Positions 8,373 to 16,430 of a stretch of 43,403 nucleotides of DNA are shown here, one piece after another (within the stretch, counting starts at the first letter, position 1; each line of letters opens with the position of its first letter). The stretch lies in contig JAFRLW010000013.1 in NCBI GenBank assembly GCA_017431035.1, positions 1 to 43,403 on the forward strand, read 5' to 3'. A model generated the notes under the pieces. That model worked only from the letters and a program-made list of their open reading frames with translations, had not been told where the DNA came from and did no database searches. This stretch comes from Clostridia bacterium (GTDB lineage: Bacteria; Bacillota; Clostridia; Oscillospirales; Acutalibacteraceae). The position numbers and the translations under genes were made by a program.

Positions 8373-9071
8373 TCAGTGACGCTCGTCCCACGCTTTTCTG
8401 ACAGCGCTTATCATTTCGTCAACCATTGCTGCACGGTCAGGGGCTTTTGCAACACCCGAAGAAGAACCTGTAGCGTCGGCTCCTGCAATAATGGTGTTAT
8501 AAACGTCCTCTCCGTTTGCAATACCTGCGGCGGTGAGAACAAGAATATTCTCGTCAACGTCTTTAACGGCACGCATAGCAGCCTCAACATACTCGGGGCC
8601 TACGCTTACGCCCGTTCCGATAAGTTCGGAAGGCTCGGCAACTATTATATCGGGGTGGAGTTCGGCAATACGTGAAGCGTCTGCCATACTGTCGCCGCAA
8701 ACAATAGTGGTAAGACCGAGTTCGTTTGCTCTTTCAATTGTTTCCTTTAATACTTCGTGTGTTAGTGGCTTTTCACAGTGATTAAGCATTACACCCTCAG
8801 CGCCGGCGGCAACAAGTGACTCAGGCAAAGTGTCTGCAAGTCCACGACCGGGACGGATAGGATCCATATGCGGAGCAAAAACGTGAATGTTCTTTGTGTT
8901 TTCACTCACCCTGCGTATTTCAACAACGGGGCAGGTGAAGATAATGTCCACCTTGTATTTTTCGGCGGCCTTATCGGCTGCCATAGCGAGATCCAAAACA
9001 TCATCACCGTAAAGGTATGATTTAGGACCGATCTCAAAAAAAGGCGGTTTGATAATATGCTTGTTCAACAA
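8373..9071 (-). CDS. Triosephosphate-isomerase-like sugar-phosphate isomerase
   Basis: This is a short (about 232-residue) TIM-barrel protein of the archaeal-TIM/EryH/LerI type. Aligned by eye, the catalytic Lys is K17 in IGPKSYLYGDD, where canonical enzymes have N-x-K-T-Y. The catalytic His is H98 in LNHCEKPL, the catalytic Glu is E146 in VAEPSELIGTG, and the phosphate-binding loop is GADATGSSSGV. All three catalytic residues are kept but the Asn before Lys is replaced by Gly. It is unlikely to be the glycolytic enzyme because it sits in a sugar cluster with yjbQ, away from gap/pgk. Related proteins isomerise tetrulose phosphates, so that is a reasonable guess. TTG 9077 touches the ribosome binding site (GAAAGG, 9083-9078), so TTG 9071 is preferred; TTG 9068 is also possible. 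Confidence 0.85.
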   Translation of the reverse strand: MLNKHIIKPPFFEIGPKSYLYGDDVLDLAMAADKAAEKYKVDIIFTCPVVEIRRVSENTKNIHVFAPHMDPIRPGRGLADTLPESLVAAGAEGVMLNHCEKPLTHEVLKETIERANELGLTTIVCGDSMADASRIAELHPDIIVAEPSELIGTGVSVGPEYVEAAMRAVKDVDENILVLTAAGIANGEDVYNTIIAGADATGSSSGVAKAPDRAAMVDEMISAVRKAWDERH

Positions 9072-9101
9072 AATCAACCTTTCTATTATTTTGCTTTTAT
9101 A

Positions 9102-9130
9102 ATTATATCAAGTTAAAAAGTCATAGTCAA
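9102..9130 (-). promoter_or_regulatory. Promoter for the TIM-like/yjbQ unit
   Basis: On the minus strand TTGACT (9130-9125) and TATAAT (9107-9102) are 17 bases apart. The -35 overlaps a LacI-operator-like core AATCGGTT (9129-9136). Confidence 0.85.
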
Positions 9131-9191
9131 TCGGTTTTTTAAGTTGTTTTTTTAGAAAACACTATCATTTTTTGTTATAATAATTTTTATA

Positions 9192-9220
9192 TTGAAAATT
9201 AAACCAAATGAATGTATAAT
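9192..9220 (+). promoter_or_regulatory. Promoter for the sugar-catabolic operon
   Basis: TTGAAA (9192-9197) and TATAAT (9215-9220) have a 17-base spacer. It is divergent from the promoter at 9102-9130, so a regulator bound between them could control both units. Confidence 0.82.
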
Positions 9221-9255
9221 CTATAGTGATAAAAAATGTCCGGGAGGAAGTTAAA

Positions 9256-9864
9256 TTGATTAACGAAAAGTCACTTAATGCGGCACGTGAAGCATACGAT
9301 ATTGAAGCGAACTGCATTAAAGAAATGAAAGATTATTTTGATGATAATGCTTTTTCAAAAGCGGTTGAGTTGCTTTGCTCGGCACCTCGTATAGGAACCT
9401 GCGGTTGCGGTCATTCGGGAATTATTTGTCAGCATATGGCACATCTTATGTGTTGTATTGAAAGACCTTCCCGTTTTATCTCTCCTGCCGAGGCGGTACA
9501 CGGTGCAACCGGCTTTTTACAAGAGGGAGATGTAATGATATTCGCTTCTCGAGGCGGTTCAACAAAGGAACTTTTCCCGATAGTTGATATTTGCAAGGCA
9601 AAGGGTGTTAAAATCATCACCGTCACCGAAAATATGGAATCTCCTCTTGCAAAATCTGCCGATGTTGTTCTTAAACAACACGTAAACAGAGAAACCGACA
9701 AATACAATATGCAGGGTACTACAAGTACAACCGCTCTTTGTATGATATTCCATGCGCTTCAGGCGGCAATGGTTGAAGAAACCGATTATCAGGCTGAACA
9801 GTTTGCCCTTATTCATCCGGGCGGAGCAGTAGGCGAAAGACTAAATCACAAGCCTCTCGGCTGA
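9256..9864 (+). CDS. SIS-domain sugar-phosphate isomerase (KdsD/GutQ-like, no CBS domains)
   Basis: This single SIS-domain protein of about 202 residues has GTCGCGHSGIICQHMAHL (phosphosugar-binding loop), SPAEAVHGATGFL, IFASRGGSTKELFPI and the C-terminal IHPGGAVGERL. These correspond to the arabinose-5-phosphate isomerase family. The His of HPGG, implicated in catalysis there, is present. KdsD itself is about 330 residues with two CBS domains, which this protein lacks; that fits a catabolic sugar-phosphate aldose-ketose isomerase. The frame opens with GTG at 9226, but the ribosome binding site GGGAGGAAG (9242-9250) directs initiation to TTG 9256. It is the first gene of a four-gene operon with isomerase, kinase and epimerase. 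Confidence 0.85.
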   Translation: MINEKSLNAAREAYDIEANCIKEMKDYFDDNAFSKAVELLCSAPRIGTCGCGHSGIICQHMAHLMCCIERPSRFISPAEAVHGATGFLQEGDVMIFASRGGSTKELFPIVDICKAKGVKIITVTENMESPLAKSADVVLKQHVNRETDKYNMQGTTSTTALCMIFHALQAAMVEETDYQAEQFALIHPGGAVGERLNHKPLG

Positions 9865-9896
9865 AATAAAATATAATAACGAAAAGGAGATATATT

Positions 9897-11261
9897 ATGG
9901 AAAACAAAGTAAAAGTTGCTTATGTATGCTTTGGCGAGGTCAACACCCCTATAGAAAGACTTAATATGAAACACGATGAAGCCCTTGCCGTTCTTAAAGA
10001 GAAGTTTGATGACGTTCTTGACGGCGGACTTGTAATCGACGATAGCGAGTATGCCACCGCAAAAGCCGCCCTTACAAAACTTGAGGGCTATGATATGGAC
10101 TGCCTCGTTGTATGCGTTGCCGGTTGGATACCCACACACGCCGTTACATATGTTACCGATCCTTATCGTCACGTTCCCATGCTTTTGTGGGGACTTTGCG
10201 GTTGGAAAGAAAACGGCCGTATCATAACCACCGCTGAGCAGGCAGGAACAACTGCAATTCGTCCGGCGTTTGAGGCTCTCGGATACAACTTCAAATATGT
10301 TTATAACATAATCGGAAAAGATTATCCTATGGCAAAAATAGAGTCGTTCATTATGGCGGCACACGCTAAGAAAAACCTCAGAACCGCAAGAGTAGGTACA
10401 ATGGGTTATCGTGATATGCTCCTTTACGGTACACAGTATGAGGGTAACTCAATGCGTGGTCAAATAGGCGTTGAGGTAGAACCCTTTGAAATGCTTGAAA
10501 TGGTTCAAAACGCTGAGCAACTTGAGGCAGCTCAGATTGCCGAGGGCGTTAAATACGTTAAAGACAACTGGGTGTTCAAAAAAGAGTGCGACGACTCGGT
10601 TATAGAGTCGGGTGTAAAATATGCTCTTGCTATTGCCAAAAAGATAAAAGAACGCAATATGGAAGCCATAACACTTATTGACGTTGACGGTATGAAGAAA
10701 CTGCTCAGTTTCCCGCCTGCAATGGTATTTATGCTTCTTGAACATTACACAAATGTTCTTACCGTTCCCGAAAACGACGTTATGGGTGCTGTTACCCAAC
10801 TTATAATGAAATACATAACCGGTCAGACCGTTCCTTATCTTGAGTATTATGAGTTCTTTGAGGACAGTATGCTCATAGGCGTTCCCGACTATGTTCCGAA
10901 AGCCGTTACCGATGGCGACGTTACCGTTCTTCCTGCCGCATTCGGTTTGCTTTCAGCTTCACTTCTTAACGTATCAAAGGTTAAGACCGGATACGTAACA
11001 TGCGCTCGTCTTGCCTTCATAGGCGGAAGATACAGAATGCACGTATATACTGCAGAAGCCAAAAATCCTCCTGCATGGAATGAGTTTGGTTGGGACGACC
11101 CGGCTCCGCAACTTCCGAGTCTGCAAGTTTTCCCTGATTCCTGCACAGTTGAAGAGTTTGCTCAAAATGTTTGTTGTCAGCACGTTATTTTGGCGTATGG
11201 CGATTATACCGAAGCGCTTAAAGACTTCTGCAAGATGATGGATATTGATTTTGTAATGTAA
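9897..11261 (+). CDS. L-fucose/L-arabinose isomerase-like protein
   Basis: This 454-residue protein has the layout of COG2407-type sugar isomerases: an N-terminal Rossmann-like region (VCFGEVNTP; LVVCVAGW), a middle domain from about residue 160 (RVGTMGYRDMLLYG), and a C-terminal barrel ending QHVILAYGD. Characterised members use Mn(II) bound by Glu, Asp and His to turn aldoses into ketoses. By eye, E292 (PENDVMGA) and the terminal H429 are present. The place of the metal-binding Asp has E316 (YLEYYEFF), and the usual HCG motif reads VPD (D331), so substrate or even reaction may differ. It starts with ATG behind AAAAGGAGA and is followed 20 bases later by the kinase gene. Confidence 0.8.
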   Translation: MENKVKVAYVCFGEVNTPIERLNMKHDEALAVLKEKFDDVLDGGLVIDDSEYATAKAALTKLEGYDMDCLVVCVAGWIPTHAVTYVTDPYRHVPMLLWGLCGWKENGRIITTAEQAGTTAIRPAFEALGYNFKYVYNIIGKDYPMAKIESFIMAAHAKKNLRTARVGTMGYRDMLLYGTQYEGNSMRGQIGVEVEPFEMLEMVQNAEQLEAAQIAEGVKYVKDNWVFKKECDDSVIESGVKYALAIAKKIKERNMEAITLIDVDGMKKLLSFPPAMVFMLLEHYTNVLTVPENDVMGAVTQLIMKYITGQTVPYLEYYEFFEDSMLIGVPDYVPKAVTDGDVTVLPAAFGLLSASLLNVSKVKTGYVTCARLAFIGGRYRMHVYTAEAKNPPAWNEFGWDDPAPQLPSLQVFPDSCTVEEFAQNVCCQHVILAYGDYTEALKDFCKMMDIDFVM

Positions 11262-11281
11262 TTTATTAAAGGAGTAACACT

Positions 11282-12739
11282 ATGTACGTTGGCGTTGATT
11301 TGGGCAGTACCAATATTAAGGTTGCCATTTATGACGGCGATATGAAACTCGTTGACCGCCAAAGTGTTCCGGTAAAATATTATACCGAGGGCGGAGTAGT
11401 AGAGTTTGATGCCGAAAAGTATTGCGAACTTCTTGTAGAACTTCTTGGCGATACCGCTCGAAAAAATAACGTAAAAGAAATCAAAGAAATTGCTTTTACA
11501 GGACAAGCGGAATCTCTTATTTGTCTTGACAAGTCAGGCAAACCGCTAATGAACGCTATTTCCTGGATGGATGAGCGCTCAGTAGCAGAGTGTGAAACCT
11601 TATCAAATAAGTTTCCGCACGAAGTTTGTGAAGAAAAAACCGGTCAAATGGCGGTTCTTCCGACCTGGCCTGCAACAAAAATCCTATGGCTAAAGAATAA
11701 CCGTAACGAAATATACAGTGCGGTTGTTACCTATATGATGCTCAAAGACTATGTGGTTTACTACCTTACCGGCAAGAAAACCGCCGATATGTCTATTGCT
11801 ACCTTTTCTTTCTATTTTGATATTTATAATAAGTGCTACTGGAAAGAGATGTTAGAGGCAATAGGTGTCGATGAAAGTCAACTTCCGCCGCTTGTTGAGC
11901 CTTGTTCAACTATCGGCGAATTAAAACCGGAGATTTGTGAGAGTATCGGCGTCAAATCAGGCACTCGTATAAACAACGGAACGCTCGACCACTTTACCGG
12001 TATGATAGGTACAGGCAATACCGAGCCGGGAAGTATCACACTTTCAACCGGTACGGTTATGGCTCTTGCGACCCTATGCGGTGAGACTGTTCCCAAAAAC
12101 ACGGGAATTGCCGTTCACTACGGCTTTAAGAAAAACTCTTATATCTTGCTTCCCGTTGCGGAAAGCGGGGGAGTCAGCCTTGAGTGGTTCCGTCGTTCCT
12201 GCATTAAAGGCGCCGATTTCAAGTCAATAGATGAAAACGCCGCACTCCGTCAGGGTAATGAGGTTATATTCCTGCCATATATTGTAGGCACTAATGCGCC
12301 TGAGTTTGATACAGAAGCAACCGGCGTATTTTGGGGCATAAGACAGGAAAATGACGAATACGATATGGCTCTTGCCATTATGGAAGGCGTATCGTTTGTT
12401 TTGCGTAAAAACTGCGAACAAATGTCTGATAACGGTGTAAAAGTTGAGTCTATTATCGCCACCGGCGGCGGAGCTAAGAGTTCGCTTTGGTGTCAGCTTC
12501 AAGCGGATATCACGGGACTTCCCGTAAGAATACCTGCCGAAAGTGAAGCTGCGTGTCTCGGCGCTGCTATTATCGCCGCTGTAGCTTCCGGAAAATATGC
12601 TTCCTATGAAGAAGCAGGAAAAGATTGTTTGTCTTTTGTTAAGGAATACACTCCTTGTAAAAAAGACTATCAAGAGAAAAAGTATAAGCGTTTTTGCGCT
12701 CTTTATGATGCGGCGCTTAAAATCAATGATATAAAATAA
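11282..12739 (+). CDS. FGGY-family carbohydrate kinase (xylulokinase-like)
   Basis: This 485-residue sugar kinase phosphorylates a ketose or polyol using ATP. The N-terminal phosphate loop is GVDLGSTNIKVAIYD. FTGQAESL and AISWMDERS match the FGGY_N signature, and NNGTLDHFTGMIGTG holds the likely catalytic base Asp. The C-terminal signature is IIATGGGAKSSLWCQL followed by ESEAACLGAA. It most resembles xylulokinase or ribulokinase-type members, but specificity cannot be read from sequence. It lies between the isomerase and the epimerase, as expected for isomerase-kinase-epimerase pentose routes. A ribosome binding site AAAGGAG precedes the ATG. Confidence 0.92.
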   Translation: MYVGVDLGSTNIKVAIYDGDMKLVDRQSVPVKYYTEGGVVEFDAEKYCELLVELLGDTARKNNVKEIKEIAFTGQAESLICLDKSGKPLMNAISWMDERSVAECETLSNKFPHEVCEEKTGQMAVLPTWPATKILWLKNNRNEIYSAVVTYMMLKDYVVYYLTGKKTADMSIATFSFYFDIYNKCYWKEMLEAIGVDESQLPPLVEPCSTIGELKPEICESIGVKSGTRINNGTLDHFTGMIGTGNTEPGSITLSTGTVMALATLCGETVPKNTGIAVHYGFKKNSYILLPVAESGGVSLEWFRRSCIKGADFKSIDENAALRQGNEVIFLPYIVGTNAPEFDTEATGVFWGIRQENDEYDMALAIMEGVSFVLRKNCEQMSDNGVKVESIIATGGGAKSSLWCQLQADITGLPVRIPAESEAACLGAAIIAAVASGKYASYEEAGKDCLSFVKEYTPCKKDYQEKKYKRFCALYDAALKINDIK

Positions 12740-12749
12740 GGTGAGTAAA

Positions 12750-13400
12750 TTGGCAATTATTTCTCCATCAATACTTTCAGCGGATTTTTGTAATCTTGAA
12801 AGTGAGTTCAAAAAAGTAAAAGAAACCGGTGCAAAATGGCTGCACGTCGACTGTATGGACGGAGCGTTTGTACCTAATATGTCATTCGGCTATGCTGCGA
12901 CCAAATCGATAAGAAACGTAACCGATATGGTGCTTGACGTACATATGATGATTGATAGACCCATACGCTACGTTGACCAGTTTTGCGAGGCGGGGGCTGA
13001 TTATCTTACTATACACGTTGAAGCTGACACCCCGGAGAATACTGCAAAAGCGATAGAAAAGATTAAATCTCATGGTGTTAAAGTAGGTCTTTCGGTAAAA
13101 CCCAAAACGCCTGCCGAGGCAGTATTGCCTTACATTAAAGACCTTGATCTTATTCTCGTTATGACAGTAGAGCCGGGATTCGGCAACCAAAAGTTTATGG
13201 AAGATATGATGCCGAAACTAAAGGCATTAAGGGAAATGATAAACGAGCATAAGCCCTCTTGTCATCTTGAGGTTGACGGCGGTATAAATCTTGAAACAGG
13301 GGATATATGCAAGAAGAACGGTGCTGACGTTCTTGTTTCAGGCTCTTCCTATTTTAAGGCTTTAGATAAAATCGCCTTTGTCAAAGAGATAGAATCATAA
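12750..13400 (+). CDS. rpe: Ribulose-phosphate 3-epimerase
   Basis: This approximately 216-residue TIM-barrel epimerase interconverts ribulose 5-phosphate and xylulose 5-phosphate, or acts on a related ketose phosphate. Metal ligands are present: His and Asp of LHVDCMDG, His of LDVHMMID and Asp of LEVDGGIN. The flexible loop is VEPGFGNQKF and the phosphate site is VSGSSYF. GTG 12741 is in frame, but AAGGTG (12738-12743) forms the ribosome binding site for TTG 12750, which also gives the family-typical AIISPSIL start. It follows the kinase stop by 10 bases. In Bacillus-like gene order rpe follows rsgA; here that place is taken by comEC, so this may be the only copy or a catabolic paralogue. 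Confidence 0.93.
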   Translation: MAIISPSILSADFCNLESEFKKVKETGAKWLHVDCMDGAFVPNMSFGYAATKSIRNVTDMVLDVHMMIDRPIRYVDQFCEAGADYLTIHVEADTPENTAKAIEKIKSHGVKVGLSVKPKTPAEAVLPYIKDLDLILVMTVEPGFGNQKFMEDMMPKLKALREMINEHKPSCHLEVDGGINLETGDICKKNGADVLVSGSSYFKALDKIAFVKEIES

Positions 13401-13405
13401 CATAT

Positions 13406-13447
13406 AAAAAGGACGTCTTAAAACGCGATTTTTAGGACGCCCTTTTT
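13406..13447 (+). terminator. Terminator of the catabolic operon
   Basis: CGTCTTAAAA (13414-13423) pairs with TTTTTAGGACG, with one G-T pair and a CGCGA loop. The stem is extended by AAAAAGG/CCTTTTT and ends in a T-run. It separates the catabolic operon from the transporter genes. Confidence 0.85.
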
Positions 13448-13532
13448 CTACATTTATTTACACTAAACTGTCAAAAAAAACACAAGAATATTGTCTGATT
13501 TTACAATAAAAGTTCCGCCATATAACAAAAAT

Positions 13533-13546
13533 GTTAATCGGTAAAC
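13533..13546. promoter_or_regulatory. Candidate LacI-family operator or cre-like site
   Basis: GTTAATCGGTAAAC matches its own reverse complement at 10 of 14 positions around a central CG, as LacI/GalR-family operators do. It lies about 60 bases upstream of the -35 element. The core AATCGGT recurs at 9129-9135 over the TIM-like gene promoter. The binding regulator is not in the window. Confidence 0.35.
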
Positions 13547-13601
13547 GGGATTTTTGTGCAAAATGCATATATAATAAGGTAAAATTAGTAATTATTCACA
13601 A

Positions 13602-13630
13602 TTACATTTTAATATTATTTGTAGTATAAT
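13602..13630 (+). promoter_or_regulatory. Promoter of the solute-binding protein gene
   Basis: TTACAT (13602-13607) and TATAAT (13625-13630) are separated by 17 bases. A transcription start near 13637 would put the following hairpin at the very 5' end of the mRNA. Confidence 0.65.
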
Positions 13631-13634
13631 AACA

Positions 13635-13679
13635 AATGCACAATAGCGGTATTTTATTTTTCCGCTTTGCATTCTTTTT
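13635..13679 (+). promoter_or_regulatory. 5' leader hairpin before the solute-binding gene
   Basis: AATGC (13635-13639) and AGCGG (13645-13649) pair with CCGCT (13662-13666) and GCATT (13669-13673) around a 12-base U-rich loop. CTTTTT follows. It could stabilise the mRNA 5' end or act as a weak attenuator. Confidence 0.45.
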
Positions 13680-13703
13680 AAAAATCATATGGAGGTTATT
13701 TTG

Positions 13704-15347
13704 ATGAAAAGAATTGTAGCATTAGTTTTATGCGTCGTTCTTATGGTTGGCTTAATTGCCGGCTGCGGAAAAGGCGGCGTAAAGAAAGGTGACGGTTCAA
13801 CACTTAAAATCGGTCTTTGCACAAGTGCTCTTATCGAAGACTATGATACCAACATGTTCACCAAATGGATTGAGGAGCAGAGTGGTTACAAAATCGAGTT
13901 CCAGTTCTTCTCCAGTCAGTCTTCAGAAGCTAAATCACAGATCGCTACTATGATCGCTGCAGGTGAGGAACTCCCTGATATCCTTTGGGGTGTTGATTTC
14001 GGTAAAGAAGTTTACACCGAATATGGTGATGACGGCTATTTCCTCGATTTGAAAGAGTATTTCGATGATAAAAAAGGCGCTTCTAAAGTGTTCTGGGATA
14101 GATTTGCTGAACTTCCCGAAGAAGATCAGGACAGAGCTATGCGTAACATGGTTAACCCCGACAGCGGCGCTATGTACGCTCTTCCTACATTACAGTATTC
14201 CGAAATCGACGTTATGGACTATATGATGTTCATTAACCAGGACTGGCTTAATAAACTCGGTCTTTCTATGCCGAACAGTCTTGAAGAACTCTACAATGTT
14301 CTTGTTGCTTTCCGTGATAGAGACCCGAACGGCAATGGTCGTAAAGATGAGATCCCCTTCATTGGTTGTAACTCACTTTCCGGTCATGTAATCAACTATA
14401 TTCTTAACCAGTTCCTTTATTTCAATGAAGAGAAATCATTTGGCATAAAAGACGGCAAACTTACCACTCCTTTCACATCAAACGAATATCGTGAAGGTCT
14501 TAAGTATGCTAACAAGCTCGTAAACGAAGGTCTTTTGTCATCACTTTCTCTTACAACTAACGCAACAACCCTTAAGGGTTATATCTGCCCGACAACAGAT
14601 GCAAGCGGAAACATCAATGATTCCGATATTCTTGTAGGTTGCTTCGTTGGTCACCCGACGCTTGTTATCGAGCCTAACAACCCGGCGCTTTACAAATATA
14701 CAGCAATGAATTACTGGAGCAATTCAGTAATCACAAACAACCAGCAGGTTTATAGAACCTTTATCACTGAGGACTGCGAAGACCCCGATGCTGCGTGGAA
14801 CTTCCTTATGAACTTCTACACCGAAGAAGCTTCTTTGCGTCTCCGTTACGGCGAAAAGGGCGTTGACTGGGATGACGCTGATGAAGGTACAAAATCTTTC
14901 ATAGGCTATGACGCTCAAATCAAAGTTATCAATCAGGTATGGGCTAACCAGAACAACTCTACTTGGGGTAACATTCAGTCAACCATCCTTTACTATGCTG
15001 AGAACGAAGTTACTCAGATTGAAGATGTTTCTAAGTGGCAGGATTATCTTAATAAACAGTTCACCGCTACACACGACAATTACTTTGCTGCGGCTGAGAA
15101 GTATAATCCGAAAGAAAAACTTTCCGCAATTGTACTTACTACCGAAGAGTCTGAACAATACAGTATGACAATTTCTAACTGTAAGAGTCACATCAGTAAC
15201 AGCCGTACAAGTTTCGTTACCGGTACACTTAATCCGAATAGCGATTCCGACTGGAATGAATATTTGAAGAAACTTGACGATCTCGGACTTAAAACATGGT
15301 TAAGCGTTGCTCAAAAGGCATATGATCGTCAGAACAACCTTAAATAA
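13704..15347 (+). CDS. ABC sugar transporter solute-binding lipoprotein (LplA type)
   Basis: This lipoprotein of about 547 residues is anchored outside the membrane and delivers substrate to the two permeases that follow. A signal peptide of about 20 residues ends in lipobox LIAGC, with Cys as the lipidated residue. The mature part is a type-2 periplasmic-binding fold of the large LplA-like class. DRDPNGNGRKDEIPF is the usual calcium-loop-like motif, and the ending GLKTWLSVAQKAYDRQ is typical of this class. ATG 13689 overlaps its own ribosome binding site (GGAGGTT), so ATG 13704 is taken as the start. Codon use (many TTC, CTT, GGT) suggests strong expression. The substrate is unknown; LplA-like proteins usually bind oligosaccharides. 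Confidence 0.92.
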   Translation: MKRIVALVLCVVLMVGLIAGCGKGGVKKGDGSTLKIGLCTSALIEDYDTNMFTKWIEEQSGYKIEFQFFSSQSSEAKSQIATMIAAGEELPDILWGVDFGKEVYTEYGDDGYFLDLKEYFDDKKGASKVFWDRFAELPEEDQDRAMRNMVNPDSGAMYALPTLQYSEIDVMDYMMFINQDWLNKLGLSMPNSLEELYNVLVAFRDRDPNGNGRKDEIPFIGCNSLSGHVINYILNQFLYFNEEKSFGIKDGKLTTPFTSNEYREGLKYANKLVNEGLLSSLSLTTNATTLKGYICPTTDASGNINDSDILVGCFVGHPTLVIEPNNPALYKYTAMNYWSNSVITNNQQVYRTFITEDCEDPDAAWNFLMNFYTEEASLRLRYGEKGVDWDDADEGTKSFIGYDAQIKVINQVWANQNNSTWGNIQSTILYYAENEVTQIEDVSKWQDYLNKQFTATHDNYFAAAEKYNPKEKLSAIVLTTEESEQYSMTISNCKSHISNSRTSFVTGTLNPNSDSDWNEYLKKLDDLGLKTWLSVAQKAYDRQNNLK

Positions 15348-15372
15348 TCAGTTAAGTTAATTATTATGTGGG

Positions 15373-15401
15373 TGACCGCGTGATTTTTTACCACGCGGTC
15401 A
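15373..15401 (+). promoter_or_regulatory. Intercistronic hairpin after the solute-binding gene
   Basis: The perfect 10-bp stem TGACCGCGTG (15373-15382) with CACGCGGTCA (15392-15401) has a 9-base loop. No T-run follows, so it is probably not a full terminator. It may protect the upstream mRNA and lower permease expression. Confidence 0.7.
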
Positions 15402-15431
15402 TCATTTGAAATTATAACGAAAGGTCGATGA

Positions 15432-16415
15432 GTGGTGAGCAAAAGGTTAAAAAGCAAAGACCCTGATCTTGTTTATAACCAAAAGGGATATGCTTGGAAT
15501 AAGTTCAAATCAAGCTGGCAGTTACAACTTATGTTAGTTTTGCCGCTTCTATACATAATTATATTCCACTATGGACCTATGTATGGTATCCAAATTGCAT
15601 GGCGTAACTATCGTGCCCGTGACGGTATTTGGGGCAGTGCGTGGGTTGGCTGGAAAAACTTCCAGGAGTTTTTCGCTTACTATAAATGGAAAACACTTGT
15701 TAAAAACACTCTTGCAATATCTTTTTATCAGTTACTTGCAGGATTTCCTATTCCGATTATTCTTGCGTTATTCTTACACGTAAGTAACCATAAGATTCTT
15801 GTAAAAATTACGCAAAACGTTTCTTATATTCCTCACTTCATTTCAACCGTTATTATGGTTGGTATTCTTAATCAGGTATTTAACCCGATTACCGGCTTCT
15901 ACGGACATATAATGAAGGTGCTGAGGCAACATAAAATAATCAGTTCAAACAATTACTATGACATACTTTCAAGTGAAGGCGCTTTCCGTCATTTGTATGT
16001 ATGGTCAGGTATTTGGCAGGCAATGGGTTGGGGAACCATTCTTTATATTGCTGCTCTTGCTGCGGTTTCACCTGAACTTCATGAGGCGGCGACTATCGAC
16101 GGCGCTTCCCGTTGGAAACGTGTATTACACGTTGATATCCCCACAATTCTTCCGACTATTTCAATAATGTTTATTCTTCGTAGCGGTCATATAATGTCAG
16201 TTGGTTACGAAAAAGTTTACCTAATGCAGAATAAATTAAATATTAATAAGTCTGAAGTTATTTCAACATACGTTTATAAATACGGTCTTGCTAAAAACAA
16301 GCTGTCATACGGTTCTGCTATCGGTCTTATGAACTCGGCGATTAACTCAGTTATGATTATATTAGTTAACTTTATTGCCAACAAACTTTCCGATGGCGAA
16401 GCCGGACTATTTTAA
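15432..16415 (+). CDS. ABC sugar transporter permease, LplB type
   Basis: This 327-residue inner-membrane permease of the CUT1 family has about six transmembrane helices. The opening WQLQLMLVLPLLYIIIFHYGP is characteristic of LplB-like subunits (the first helix spans residues about 34-48). The cytoplasmic EAA motif that docks the ATPase is ELHEAATIDGASRWKRV (residues about 217-233). It starts at GTG behind AAAGGTCG and is followed 15 bases later by the second permease. There is no ATP-binding gene in the cluster, so a shared MsmX/UgpC-type ATPase encoded elsewhere is expected. Confidence 0.94.
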   Translation: MVSKRLKSKDPDLVYNQKGYAWNKFKSSWQLQLMLVLPLLYIIIFHYGPMYGIQIAWRNYRARDGIWGSAWVGWKNFQEFFAYYKWKTLVKNTLAISFYQLLAGFPIPIILALFLHVSNHKILVKITQNVSYIPHFISTVIMVGILNQVFNPITGFYGHIMKVLRQHKIISSNNYYDILSSEGAFRHLYVWSGIWQAMGWGTILYIAALAAVSPELHEAATIDGASRWKRVLHVDIPTILPTISIMFILRSGHIMSVGYEKVYLMQNKLNINKSEVISTYVYKYGLAKNKLSYGSAIGLMNSAINSVMIILVNFIANKLSDGEAGLF

Positions 16416-16430
16416 GGGGAGGCACGAGTT

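Larger units (their letters stand above)
13448..13703 (+). other. Leader region of the transporter operon
   Basis: The stretch between rpe and the solute-binding gene holds a candidate operator (13533-13546), a sigma-A-type promoter (13602-13630) and a hairpin (13635-13679) immediately before the ribosome binding site. No ORF of note is seen on either strand. Confidence 0.7.

Noticed and set aside
8373-9071. Annotation as glycolytic tpiA
   Set aside because: The short archaeal-type form, the Gly at the Asn position and the sugar-operon context argue against it, and no glycolytic neighbours are present.
10449-10799. Antisense ORF of 116 codons inside the FucI-like gene, and many similar antisense frames elsewhere
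   Set aside because: They lie wholly inside well-supported genes, have no ribosome binding sites or family motifs, and arise from codon bias.
15373-15401. Full transcription terminator between the solute-binding and permease genes
   Set aside because: The stem is strong but no T-run follows, and the permease gene has no evident promoter of its own, so read-through is needed.
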